This document shows, in pieces, positions 1 through 11,200 of a DNA stretch of 64,000 nucleotides. Source of the DNA: Nitzschia sp. DOCU1 (lineage: Eukaryota > Bacillariophyta > Bacillariophyceae > Bacillariales > Bacillariaceae). Every line of letters begins with the position of its first letter. Position 1 is the first letter of the stretch. The notes under the pieces are model-generated. The model was not told the origin of the DNA, did no database searches, and worked only from the letters and a program-made list of their open reading frames with translations. The DNA lies in NCBI GenBank assembly GCA_951394045.1, contig OX595999.1, positions 992,001 to 1,056,000 on the forward strand, read 5' to 3'. The position numbers and the translations under genes were made by a program.

Positions 1-8
1 CCTTCCGG

Positions 9-3000
9 ATGAAAGGGACCACTTGTTCGTTTGAATCCTTTTGCCCTTCCGACGAGGATTTAAACACGTGTCGCCACATTTTGATGAACGACGATCTTTG
101 GGATCCTTCTTCCGCCATTTTTGGGCTGTCGAAGGAGGAGGCAGAAATGGATCGTCTGGCCTATGGCGTCAATGTTCAGAAAAAGAGCCTTGACCCCGGC
201 GACATTACATTTTCACAAATTTCTTCTGTTTATACAGGTACAACGATGATGTCTAAATTAATTTCCAAGGTCCAGGTCGCGAGAACTGCTCAAGCTACAA
301 TGGTGGCTCCTGTTGCTACAAACCGGCATTCCATTGTGACGCCGGAATTGCTGGCACAGAAATGGAGAATTGGATTGGAAACCGCGAAGAATACTTTGCA
401 GGTGACAACTCAGGTTGGAATCAGGACCGCGGTTCATCCTCTTCGGAGGCGCTACCGCACTGATATCTTATCGGATTCGAGGCGACGATTGAGAGCCAAA
501 TTCTACTCAGACACGATGGTCTCCGGAGTGAAGTCTATTCGGGGTAATAAGTACGCACAGGTCTTTAGTGGTGAGGGACTGGTCAAGGTGCTCCCGATGG
601 AGTCGAAAGGTGAAGCAGGCGCGGCGTTGCAAGAGTTTCTCGACGATGTGGGCGTACCGGAAATGATGACGGTAGATGGTGCTTTGGAGCAAGTTGCTCC
701 CGGCAGTGACTTTGCCAAGGTCGCACGCAAAGTGCGGATGCTATTGCGACAAACGGAACCGTACTCACCCTGGCAGAACCGCTGCGAACGGGACATTGGA
801 ACGCTGAGAAGGAAGTGGAGGAACAGGGCAACATCTCTAGGCGTCCCCAGGAGGGTGTGGGACTACGGCATGGTGTGGGAGGCCGAGATTTTATCTCGCA
901 CTGCTTCGGGGCGCGATGGAAGGACTGGCGTTGAACGAGTCACCGGCGACTCGGTGGATATTTCCGAGTGGCTCGATTTCTCTTTTTGGGATCGTGTCTG
1001 GTACTGGGATAATCCCAACGCCGACATTAATCCACAGCTTGGTAGGTTCGTTGGCGTGGCTCACCGAATTGGCGGAGCTCTTTGCGATTACGTTATGAAT
1101 GAGACTGGAAGAGTCTTGGCTCGAACCACAGTCCAGCATGTGGTTGAGGATGATTACAAGAGCGACGATACTCGGCGAAGGATTGACAGGTTTGATCAAA
1201 GGTTAGCCGAGGCGCTCAACGATGAGAATTATGTCGATAGAAACGAGGAAGGTAAATTCGGGCAGCAGGATCTATTCGCAGACGAAGTCGAGGATCACGA
1301 AGTGGTTACGGCCATCGAAGGCGAAGACATGCCGGGCATCGATGTAGAGGGACACGATGCAGACTCTCTGGATACCTATATTGGTGCGGAGGTATTGTTA
1401 CCGAAAGGAGACGAATACGTTCGAGGGACCGTGAGGAAGCGTGCAAAAGGGGCCGATGGCCTACCCATCGGCATCTATAACCCCAACCCAATCATGAACA
1501 CAAGAGAATACGAAGTCGAGTTCCCGGATGGGACGACGGCAGAGTACACAGCTAACATCATTGCGGAAAACTTGTTTTCACAGGTCGATGACAAAGGTCA
1601 CCAATTCTTCTACTTGAAGGAAATCTTGGATCACAGGTCGGACGGCCGAGCAATTAAGAAGGACAATGGATTTATCACCTCGAAGAACGGGAATATAATT
1701 CCCAAGATCACCACGGTTGGATGGGATCTGTTGGTGGAATGGAAAGATGGAGCGACGACTTGGGTCGCGATGAAGGACTTGAAGGAAAGCAACCCAGTGG
1801 AGGTGGCGGAATACGCGGTCGGAAATGGAATCGCTGAGGAACCCGCATTCAAGTGGTGGGTTTCTGATGTGCTGCGGAAGCGCAATATTATTATCAAAAA
1901 GGTAAAGAGTCGGTATTGGCGTACCACTCATAAATTTGGCATCCGATTGCCGCACTCGGTCAAGGAGGCACTGAAGATTGACGAGGAAACTGGAACAACG
2001 CTTTGGTATGACGCCATAATGAAGGAAATGAAGAATGTCCGTCCCGCATTTCAGAGAAAGGATGGACTCACTCTCGAGGAGGCAAGGTCGGGCAAAACAC
2101 TGGTGGGATATCAAGAGATCAAGTGCCATATGGTATTCGATGTTAAAATGGACGGGAATTTCACAAGGAAAGCAAGGCTTGTTGCCGGAGGGCACACGAC
2201 CGAGACCCCGGCGTCGATAACTTATGCGTCGGTGGTTTCCAGGGACAGCATGCGAATTGCTCTTTTGATGGCAGCGTTGAATAACTTGGACATACTTGCA
2301 GCCGATGTAGGCAACGCATATTTGAATGCCGATTGCCGAGAGAAGATTTGGACAGTGGCAGGTCCGGAGTTCGGCAGTGACGAGGGAGCAGTAATGCTAA
2401 TCGTCAAGGCTTTATATGGTTTACGGTCGTCCGGAGCGGCATGGAGAAATATGCTGAGGACGAGTCTAATCGATTTGGGGTGGCGAGACTCGAAAGCAGA
2501 CCCTGACGTTTACATCAGGCCCCAAGTCAAGCCAGATGGGAGCGAGTATTACGAATACTTACTCGTTTATGTGGATGATATTATGTGCATGTCACACAAA
2601 CCTCAGGAAACGATGAAGGCGATCGCGGGGATGTACCGGTTGAAGAATGACAAAGTGGCACCGCCCGAGAGATATCTCGGGGCGAATATAGGCAAGTACC
2701 AATTACCGGACGGTCGTTGGGTTTGGGCAATCTCGGCCAACGATTACGTGAAGAGCGCAGTTAAGAATTTGCGCGAGACCTTGAAGTCAGAAGGCCGTGA
2801 TTTGCCGATGAAGGATTCTGATCGGCCATTCCCAAAGAGTTATCGGCCGGAGTTGGACACGAGTCCACTACTTGATGACGAAATGGCGACTCGTTTTATG
2901 CACTTGATAGGAGTATTGCGTTGGGCGTGTGAGCTCGGGAGAATTGATATGCTTGCGGAGGTAGCGTCGTTGGCGACTCACCTTTGTGCCCCACGCGTTG

Positions 3001-3701
3001 GACATCTGGAGACGGTTTACAAAATATTCGCTTACTTACAGAAACACGAACGATCGACGATGGTGTTTGACGACTTGCTGATTGATTTTGATGAGAGTTT
3101 GTTTGTCCCGGTCGATTGGAAAGACTTTTACGACGTCGAGGGAGAGGAATTACCACCCAACATGCCGGTGCCGAAGGGAAATTCCGTTCGCATCGTCATT
3201 TATGTGGATGCTAATCACGCTGGTAACGTTGTGAATCGTCGGTCGCAGTCTGGAGTTCTGATATTCGTGAATAATGCACCGATAATGTGGCTATCCAAGA
3301 AGCAGAACACGGTGGAAGCCGCGACATTCGGAAGTGAATTTAACGCGATGCGAGTGGCGGTGGAGATGAACAAGTCGCTGAGGTATAAACTGCGAATGTT
3401 TGGAGTTCCAATCGATGGACCCAGCAACATCTTCTGCGACAACGAAAGTGTCGTCAAGAATACCTCATTGCCTCATTCAACGCTACAGAAGAAACATCAT
3501 TCGATTTCATATCATTTCGTTCGCGAGGAGGCGGCAAGAGAAGCAATCAGGGTTGCGAAGATTGATGGGAAATGCAACTTGGCGGATCTATTCACCAAGA
3601 CCACGATTCCAACGGACGACAGGAAGAAGTTACTTCAGGAGATATTGTATTTTGGGAAGCCTAGGACAAAGGAGGATAACAAAGGAGATGGGACGGCGTA
3701 G
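9..3701 (+). mobile_element. Ty1/copia (diatom CoDi-like) retrotransposon pol region, 5' end outside window
   Basis: One uninterrupted frame of 1230 residues covers integrase, reverse transcriptase and RNase H. The integrase core shows D168, D223 and E260 (DD36E spacing), preceded by a TPELLAQKW...RRRYRTD stretch as in diatom CoDi elements rather than a clear HHCC finger. Reverse transcriptase has KARLVAGG, the ALYGLRSSG box and the YVDDI active site near residue 853. RNase H starts near residue 1062 with YVDANHAG and ends with the copia-typical KKHHSISYHFVREE and LADLFTK boxes. The order IN-RT-RH is diagnostic of copia/Pseudoviridae rather than gypsy. Gag and protease must lie left of the window, so the ATG at 9 need not be the true start. 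The frame has no stop or frameshift, which suggests fairly recent insertion. The 3' LTR cannot be delimited because its partner is off-window. Confidence 0.93.
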
Positions 3702-4213
3702 GTTTCCGCAACGCGGCGGTACCTCCTGGCATTGCGTCGAGATATAAACCAGGTACTACTACCCGATTCGAAGGTTGATGGCTAGCTACTTTAGCAGCTG
3801 TGTCATCAAAGGGACTGTTCGAATATGGACGTGACTTGAGGTCAATCTAGTCATCTACGCGCGAGGTGCGCATCGGTCATCGACATTTGGAAATCAGGAT
3901 ACGTAAGCCGACAATGGCACAATTTAGTCTTGGTCTATCAAGGAAAGGTTGTCTTTAGCTTTACAGTAGCTTATCATTACAGGGAAACAAGTAAGTCACA
4001 GGAAACTTTACACATCGCGTCGGATCTGGAGAGAGAGCCCCTGCAAAAGATACGGCCGCGCCGGCCGGCAATGCGCTTGCACGCCCGCCGCCAAAGAAAA
4101 AACCGAACCCACGCACACGACGACGATGACCACTCATTTTTTTCCGACCACTTTTGTCATGTACCAGGTACAGTGGGAGGAAACGTTTCATCGTTGAGCT
4201 TTTCCAGCCAAAC
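3702..4213. other. retroelement 3' flank and intergenic DNA
   Basis: No gene is supported here. The stretch directly after the copia stop should contain the polypurine tract and 3' LTR; a purine-rich run precedes the stop, but no second LTR copy is available to define borders. The right part, including the ACGACGACGATGACC run near 4119, is the promoter and leader of the following gene. Confidence 0.4.
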
Positions 4214-5518
4214 ATGAGGTCGTTGACTATCAGGTGTTCAAGGCTCTTGGTGGTTTTGTTGTGTCTGACTCAGTGGTGGAATCCGATAGTCACATTGTCC
4301 TTATCGGCCCCGACCAAAAAGACGAGAAACGGCAATTCGTCTGACAAACAAAATCTCCCGACCTTGGCCGAGCTACAAAAATGCATCACTATTCAAGACA
4401 TGCTGCAAACTATCGCCCTGCGACTTCCTTGTGGGACAACGTTGCAAAAGAACAAGAATCATGAAGCCTTGATGCTATCGAGTACGCTGCTCGTAAGGTT
4501 GTCCAAACACGTGGTGGCCATGGACAATCAGCAACAATTTGCCCCTTTTGAAACATTGGACAACCACGCTGCAAACCAGAGATTGTCTTGGGAGGCATTG
4601 GAGAATGTCTTGAATGCATTGGTGTCAAACGGATCCTGGCGATCGTCACCGGCGACCCTGGAAGCGGCCGTCGAGGCGACCAAGGCGGTGGCAATACTGG
4701 CGCGTCTACTACCTGACGACACGGATGATCTGTGGAGACCCTTGATGCGACAATGGCAAGAAATTTCTACTACAGTTGCTGACGATCTGCTACCACATCA
4801 GCTCTCTGGTTTAAAATGGGCAGTAGAATGCTTTCAACTGGTGAGAATGCAGAATTCTTATGGTTTGCCTGCCGAAATCCAAAACGCATACGACGCTCTG
4901 GACCTTCCCTTTTGTATTCGACCAGGCACCATGAAATCAATACCTGACTTGACAGTACCCAATTTGTTGAATCAAGTCGATTTTCAAGTAGACACTATAC
5001 GGACGACTTCCAACAAGCTGGTCCCAGAACGCCGAGAGACTGCTTGGGAAGGGGATGATACGGTAGCACCCTTTATGTACTCTGGCAAGAGTATGCCACG
5101 ACGACCATGGTCGCCTCTTGTCCGAAAAGTTCGAGATATTTTACAAGGACAGACGGGAGTATACTACGATGGGTGCTTGTTGAATCACTATCCGGATGGG
5201 GGATCCGGCATGCGCTATCACGTGGATCCCGACCAAGGAACTCTGTGGGACTATTCGACCGCGGTCGTGAGTGTGGGAGCCACGCGCAAAATGGCATTTC
5301 GAGAAATGTCCGAGCTGAGCCATATGGATAACGATCACCACTCGTCTTCGTCTTCGTTCCATGGGAAGCCACATGTCTTCACATTGATGCAAGGAGATTG
5401 TACCGAAATGTTTGGGAATTGCCAGCAGCGATTTCAGCACACGGTTCGAACGGCGGAGATGCCCAACGAACAAGCCGCCAGGGCTAGTCTTGTTTTTAAG
5501 AAAACACTAGGATCTTAG
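4214..5518 (+). CDS. AlkB-like 2-oxoglutarate/Fe(II) dioxygenase
   Basis: Predicted 434-residue protein. The C-terminal third has the AlkB signature: YHVDPD gives the HxD iron ligands near residue 335, FQHTV near 407 supplies the distal histidine, and the arginine of RASLVF near 422 would hold 2-oxoglutarate. NHYPDGGSGMRYH before the HxD is the usual AlkB nucleotide-lid context. AlkB enzymes oxidatively demethylate nucleic acids or proteins; the substrate cannot be told here. The chosen ATG gives an N-terminus with a hydrophobic stretch (LLVVLLCLTQWW), which looks like a signal or organelle-targeting sequence, so the product may not be nuclear. The middle of about 250 residues is helical and unrecognised. 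It converges on the SDR gene, with 22 bases between their stop codons. Confidence 0.8.
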   Translation: MRSLTIRCSRLLVVLLCLTQWWNPIVTLSLSAPTKKTRNGNSSDKQNLPTLAELQKCITIQDMLQTIALRLPCGTTLQKNKNHEALMLSSTLLVRLSKHVVAMDNQQQFAPFETLDNHAANQRLSWEALENVLNALVSNGSWRSSPATLEAAVEATKAVAILARLLPDDTDDLWRPLMRQWQEISTTVADDLLPHQLSGLKWAVECFQLVRMQNSYGLPAEIQNAYDALDLPFCIRPGTMKSIPDLTVPNLLNQVDFQVDTIRTTSNKLVPERRETAWEGDDTVAPFMYSGKSMPRRPWSPLVRKVRDILQGQTGVYYDGCLLNHYPDGGSGMRYHVDPDQGTLWDYSTAVVSVGATRKMAFREMSELSHMDNDHHSSSSSFHGKPHVFTLMQGDCTEMFGNCQQRFQHTVRTAEMPNEQAARASLVFKKTLGS

Positions 5519-5540
5519 TGACTGCTGACTCATAATTTAT

Positions 5541-7502
5541 TTACCACTCGGTTTCCCGATAGTCCTTCAAGAATTTGCCATAGTCTTTGGGCTGCTCCGG
5601 TCGGTTGACTCCGACAAAGACAGGATCCAAGATGCGCGCTGCAGCATCCACTTCATCAATGGGGGTCTGAAAATGGTTATTTTGGGCCGTCTTGTGAGCC
5701 CGTTCCAAGGGATTCTCGTCATTGATCCATCCCGTATCTACCGAGTTCATGTAAATACCATGGTTCTTGGCCAAATCTTCGGCCGACGTCCTTGTCATCA
5801 TGTTGAGGGCTGCCTTGGCCATATTGGTATGAGGGTGATTAGCCATTTTATAACGGTAAAATTTGCCTTCCATGGCGGATACGTTGATAATGTAGCGATC
5901 GTCGTGGGGCTTGGGAATGCTCATCAAGGGCTTGAGGCGCGAATTCAGGACAAAGGGAGCAATAGCATTGATAAACATACATTCCATTACTTCGGGTGTG
6001 CTGACTTCTTCCATTTTCAACAACCAACTGTTGGTCTTGCGCAAATCGAGTTGCTGACCATTAATGTCGGTGACACCAGGTGGAAGAATGGAGTCCGAAA
6101 CGCCCACGTCTTCTGGCAGCAAGATCATCTGCGACATTGCGGCTGAATGCGACACTCCCGTACGTTCGAACGGTGCTTCTGTTGATGTTTTCTCTTCTGT
6201 GACAGTCGTTACAATGGTCGAACCTGTCTCGCCGTTGTCCAATTCTTCGATCGTGGTGGATTCCGCGTTGTTGCCCGTGGACTCGTTGTTGGTGAGGAGA
6301 GGGACTGCAGATTGTTCTGGAGCCTGGAGTAGGTGAGCACTTTGCCCAGCACCCTGCGTCTTGTGATCCAGCAAGAGGCGTCGCCGCACTTGTTCAAATT
6401 GTAAGCATCCACCGAGTAAGTTCTTGTGCGTGTCATCCCCTTTCTGCCACAATTCTTCTTCCTTTCGACAAGCTGGCAAATAGTAGGCCGTTGGTCGTCG
6501 CACAGTTTGACAAGCATTGTTGATCAAAATATCAATGCCCGACTCGGAAAATTTCATTTTGAGGAATCGACAAAAGGCTTCGAGACCCGTCACATCCCGC
6601 AAATCCAAACCAAACACTTGTAGTCTGTGTTGCCATTCGTTGAAATCAGGTTCCTGCCGATACGTCGCAGCAGCAGCATTGGGGAAGCGCGTTGTGGCTA
6701 CAACTGTCGCTCCGGCTCGCAGCAACTTTAAGCAGGTTTGGTATCCAATTTTGACTCGGGATCCTGTCACCACTGCCACCTTTCCTTCCAGTTGGGCCGT
6801 TTGATGCCGCTTTTCCCAATTCAAAGCAGCACAAGGCGGACAGAGTTGGTCGTAAAAATGATGCAATTCTCGAAACCGATCTTTGCACACATAGCACGAT
6901 CTAAGTTTTGGTAGCTTCAAAGATTCCTTCTTGGCCGTTGATGCGTCTTCTGAAGCCGCCGTTAGCAGTTTGGGAGTCCCATTAATATTTTCTGCCGTTT
7001 CAACGTGTCCGTCGGGAATCAGGTACTGCAACCTGGCCATTTCTTCTTCCTGAGCCTCGGATTGCTTTTCTTTAAGACGCTCAACACGTCCCTTTCGGAG
7101 TGTTGTTTGAGAAATATACTTCCGTTGCTGCATGGTCTCAATCATCTTTTGCCGCTTCAGCTGCCGTTCAGCATCGCGTTTTTGCTGAAACTCTTCCTTG
7201 CTTTGCCCTTCGAACATGGTCCGTTGATGCAATTCCAAACATGTGGCCAAAGCCTTGCGAAGGGGACGCAAATTGGAGTGCCTGTATGCAGCCAAAGCAG
7301 GATCGTCGGATGGATCCGACTCAAATGGACGTTTGTTGGATTTCGACTGGAGATTGGAGACGGCCGTAAGCACTTTTACGGCACATTGCAGTTCTTCGGC
7401 AGTTATGCCGCTTTCTTCCAACGGAGCGACGAAGGCCGTGCAAGCAATTGTAGATTCCTCCATACAGACACCCGTTTGTGGGACAACCGGGGGGTCCTTC
7501 AT
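5541..7502 (-). CDS. zinc-finger plus short-chain dehydrogenase/reductase protein
   Basis: Predicted 653 residues, single exon. The first 200 residues are charged and coiled-coil-like. A CxxC-x(n)-CxxC cluster (CYVC and CPPC, about residues 202-222) suggests a small zinc site. A Rossmann fold follows: VVTGSRVKIG near 244 binds NAD(P), and NNAC near 329 replaces NNAG. A low-complexity insert of about 130 residues interrupts the fold before the NVSAMEG strand near 541. At the catalytic position the sequence is PHTNMAKAAL, so the lysine is present but the tyrosine of YxxxK is threonine. The end VDTGWINDENP is typical SDR. The family is clear; whether it is an active oxidoreductase is uncertain because of the tyrosine change. 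The substrate is unknown. Confidence 0.8.
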   Translation of the reverse strand: MKDPPVVPQTGVCMEESTIACTAFVAPLEESGITAEELQCAVKVLTAVSNLQSKSNKRPFESDPSDDPALAAYRHSNLRPLRKALATCLELHQRTMFEGQSKEEFQQKRDAERQLKRQKMIETMQQRKYISQTTLRKGRVERLKEKQSEAQEEEMARLQYLIPDGHVETAENINGTPKLLTAASEDASTAKKESLKLPKLRSCYVCKDRFRELHHFYDQLCPPCAALNWEKRHQTAQLEGKVAVVTGSRVKIGYQTCLKLLRAGATVVATTRFPNAAAATYRQEPDFNEWQHRLQVFGLDLRDVTGLEAFCRFLKMKFSESGIDILINNACQTVRRPTAYYLPACRKEEELWQKGDDTHKNLLGGCLQFEQVRRRLLLDHKTQGAGQSAHLLQAPEQSAVPLLTNNESTGNNAESTTIEELDNGETGSTIVTTVTEEKTSTEAPFERTGVSHSAAMSQMILLPEDVGVSDSILPPGVTDINGQQLDLRKTNSWLLKMEEVSTPEVMECMFINAIAPFVLNSRLKPLMSIPKPHDDRYIINVSAMEGKFYRYKMANHPHTNMAKAALNMMTRTSAEDLAKNHGIYMNSVDTGWINDENPLERAHKTAQNNHFQTPIDEVDAAARILDPVFVGVNRPEQPKDYGKFLKDYRETEW

Positions 7503-8204
7503 TGTTTAGCAACGACATACAGGACAATAGAATTGAAAACAATGCCTGACAGAGTTGGAGGCAAAAAAATGCAACCAAAAGTTGTCGCGTCGGAAGGATT
7601 TCTTGGTTCTGGTGCAAGCGAAGTTGGAAATAACTACTTAATTCCGGATTCCGGATTCCTTCTAAGTGTTGTGATGATGACATCATAAGGGGCTGACGTG
7701 CTCGCTGGGTCACAAAAAAGTTCACTTGGCGTTAAAAAGCGAAACATTCAAGCCCGCACAGACAGTGGCAACCAATATATGTTTTTCGCTCAAAATGGAA
7801 CCGTTCCAGCATCGGGAGAAATACACTTATTGCACATGGAAATATTATTGCCTTATCGAGGAGGGAGGAACTTTATTAATGCCCAACAACACATAGGGTA
7901 CATCTACCGGTATCACCGGACAATTCAATTCTACGGGTGTATCGTAACACGGAGAGATCCATCTACCGGTATGCATATCACCACACTGGGCCAAGCACGA
8001 CACACAGAATACAGAACCGCTACGAAACGACGAAAGGTTTTTGCGGCAAAACGAGAGGATGCATCATCAGATGACAACATTCGGAGCCAAACAAACGTTT
8101 TCTCTGTCTATCCTTCCCGTCTCAGCTCTCCGAATCGTTGTTGCCAAGACTGCACTCTCTACTTCGACCGTAGTACACATAATTACACCAGTCGACAGCC
8201 CACC
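7503..8204. promoter_or_regulatory. divergent intergenic region between SDR and helical-repeat genes
   Basis: About 700 bp between divergently transcribed genes. It contains two copies of CATCTACCGGTAT about 50 bp apart (near 7910 and 7960), a near-palindrome ATGATGACATCAT near 7674, and TGACGT at 7693. The plus-strand frame of the next gene stays open through this region, but the codons look unlike coding sequence and a better ATG lies at 8205. Confidence 0.35.
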
Positions 8205-11200
8205 ATGAGTCCTGGCCTTGAAAGCAGCGGCGAAGAGCCTGAACTTGATTTGGAGCATTTCAAGGCAATGATTCGCACCTCCACCAACGACCATGATTCG
8301 CTTAATCGGTCGCAAGATTTCGTCGGGACCATGTCGCCTCGCAGCGTCGGTCGATCTCCCATGCCGAAAGCAAAAGCTGGAAAACTTCATTCGTCCGACC
8401 GGCCCGACGACTGGCTGGGTAGTCCATCGTCGACACGGAAGTCGTACAAAGTCAAGAATGCTCTGCCACACGTGCCACCGCCGAGTCTGCACGACGAAAG
8501 CGACCACAACGTCAAGTCAGCAAAGCCGCCTGCTTCGACAGCCAGTAGCAAGAGCAAGCCTCCCAGCGGATTGACTCGTCATACTCTCGGAGGTTCGTCG
8601 TCGCATCACAAGTCGACGTTTGCCACCTCGTCTTTGTCTAGTGGCAGCAGCCACAGTATCAGCGATCATTCGGCGACAGACCCAGAAAAATCCAAAGATA
8701 GCAACCACAGCGTCAAGTCACCGAAGCCGCCTGCTTCGACAGCCAGTAGCAAAAGCAAGCCTCCCAGCGGATTGACTCGTCATACTCTCGGCGGTTCGTC
8801 GTCGCATCACGAGTCGACGTTTGCCACCTCGACTTTGTCAGGTGGCAGCAGTCACAGCATCAGCGATTTGGCGCCAGACCCAGAAAAATACAAGGCCATG
8901 ATTAGAGCTTCTTTGCATGATCAGGATGATAGTCTCAATCGCTCTCAAGAGTTTCTTGGAGAACAAGGTTCGACACATGGCGCATCCCCGAAACGCCACT
9001 CGTCGTACGCAAGCAGTCCTAGCCAAACCAAGCACAAGTGGGGCGCACCTAAGTCGCCGGAACAATTCCGTCCCGATGACTGGCTAGGAAGTCCCAGTTC
9101 GGCAAAACGCAAAAGCTACAAAGTCAAATCTCCCGTACCCAGCCCTGCCGTGCCAATTTTAGATTCTGGCGATGCTGACAAGGATGCGAAAACGACCATG
9201 GCAGCGGCAGGCGACAACTCTTCACCAGATAAATCGTCCAGAGCTTCAACATCGCGTACGGGTCCTTTCAAATCGCAATCTCTTGCGCTTGGAGCCTCTG
9301 CCCCGAAATTATCTCCCAAGGTCACCACTGCTGGGGCCAGTGGCCGACCTACAAGTCGTCCGGTCAAGGCACAGTCTCTAGCACTCGGCCAGCGTAGCCC
9401 ATACACTTCGTCTCCTGTCCCAGGAGACGAACGGGTGAATCGCAAGAAATTTGTCCAAGCCTTTTCTGCCTTCGAAGGTTCTAATCCCACTCTCTTGGAG
9501 TCATCTTCACCCGTTCCGCCTCCCCCACACAGTCGAGCGACAGTGATTGGATCGCCCACGGCGACTCGCAACTTTAAAGTCAGCAAGGAAGCCCGGGCCA
9601 AGAGTGATCTCTTGCAGAGAACATCAGCGCATAATAGTGGGCATACTAGCCTTGATTCGGCATCGGGCCATACACCCCTGCCGCGTCGGGATTTGACCCC
9701 ACTCAACGACGCCATTTCTCAACTGCGCAACGTTGCTCTTCGCAAGACTAATACCAGTGGAGACAAAAATGATCGAGAAGCCTCAGAAATTATGCAAATG
9801 CTTAAATATCTGAGGCACAATCAAACCGAAGCATCTGCGATAGAGGGATCTTCGACGTTTTTGTTCATCGTCAACACCATCCGTCGCGAGGGTATAATGG
9901 AAACGTGTCTGGACACGAACGAATTGGAAGAAATTCACGGCGACATTTTACCGGGTCTAGAACAGTTGGTGGGATATTTGGATTATATTGAACCTCATCG
10001 ATTGGAGATTGAAGTATGTGCTCGCATTCTGAATCAATTGTCGTTTTCCAATCCTCGATCGTCCGGCATGATTGAAGATGTCATTGGAAGACTGCGTAAA
10101 GTGTGCCCGAAACTAAGTAGCAACCTGGGGGTGAAGTTGACTCAAACCGTCGACAAACTAGAGGTGATTAGCTGGAAGATTGGGCAACGCGAAGAGGAAG
10201 AACTCTCCAATGTAATTCGAAATTTAGATCCCGATGAGATGGAGGATTCCTCCGACCACAAGTGGGATGATCTGACCCGTGTCATGAGTGCACTGGATCG
10301 GTTTGTGGGTGGAGTCAGTAACCGATTCGGAAGCAGCATCTTTTCCGATACCCCCTTGACGCCACCGTCGCCTGAGGAGGATGGTCGCCTGAGTCCGCGT
10401 GGGCGAAGCCCCACCGTTTCTCCCAGGTCCGAGGCTCCTCGCAACTTTGTGGTTTCTAGTGAAGCCAAGCGCAAGACCTTGGCAGTGTTAGACCTATCGT
10501 CTCATTCGACCAGAGGTGAAGCTAACGACGAATTGCAACAGGTTTTGTCCAACTTGCGCAAGGTGGTTGTCAAACCCAGCGCCAATGCTACGAAGAGTGA
10601 GAAACAAGCATCAGAACTAATGCAAATGATCAAGCATTTGCGTCAGACTGGGGTACAGGGAGATACAGGTGCCAAAGAATTATTTGATCTGTTTGAGGAT
10701 TTGAAACGGCAGGGTGTCATTTCGTCCAATTTGGGACCCAATCGTATGGGGCAAGTCCGTAAGATCGTGGCAAGTCTGGAAGAAGTCCGTAAAAATGCCG
10801 ATTATTCGACAACTTGCAAGGATGAAATCGACAATGTCATCCAGAAGTATTTGCGAAAGTTGACCTCGACGAGTGCCGGTGCTCCAGATGTCATTCAACA
10901 AGCGATTGCTCGATTACGAAGGATTGTTCCTGCATTGAGGGAAAGAGAACAAGAGGGAATGGAGGACGCCATTTCGCGATTGCAGTCGGTCCTCATGAGT
11001 ATGCAAGAAGGTGAGGAGGCGCAATTGGCGCAAGTCATTCATGATTTGGAAAGTGGAAAGGATAGCAATGATGAGTCGTCGGACTTGGGAAGCCTTCAGC
11101 GGGTGTTGGATGGACTCGGAAAGGCCCAAACGTCAGATGAGCACGAGGACGAGGAGAAAGCCGTTCAAAACAAAGAAAACGCACAAAGAGCAAAGGCGCG

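Noticed and set aside
7698..8204. Upstream extension of the helical-repeat protein
   Set aside because: In frame but unlike coding sequence (mixed His/Tyr/Arg runs) and preceded by a better ATG at 8205 in CACCATGAGT.
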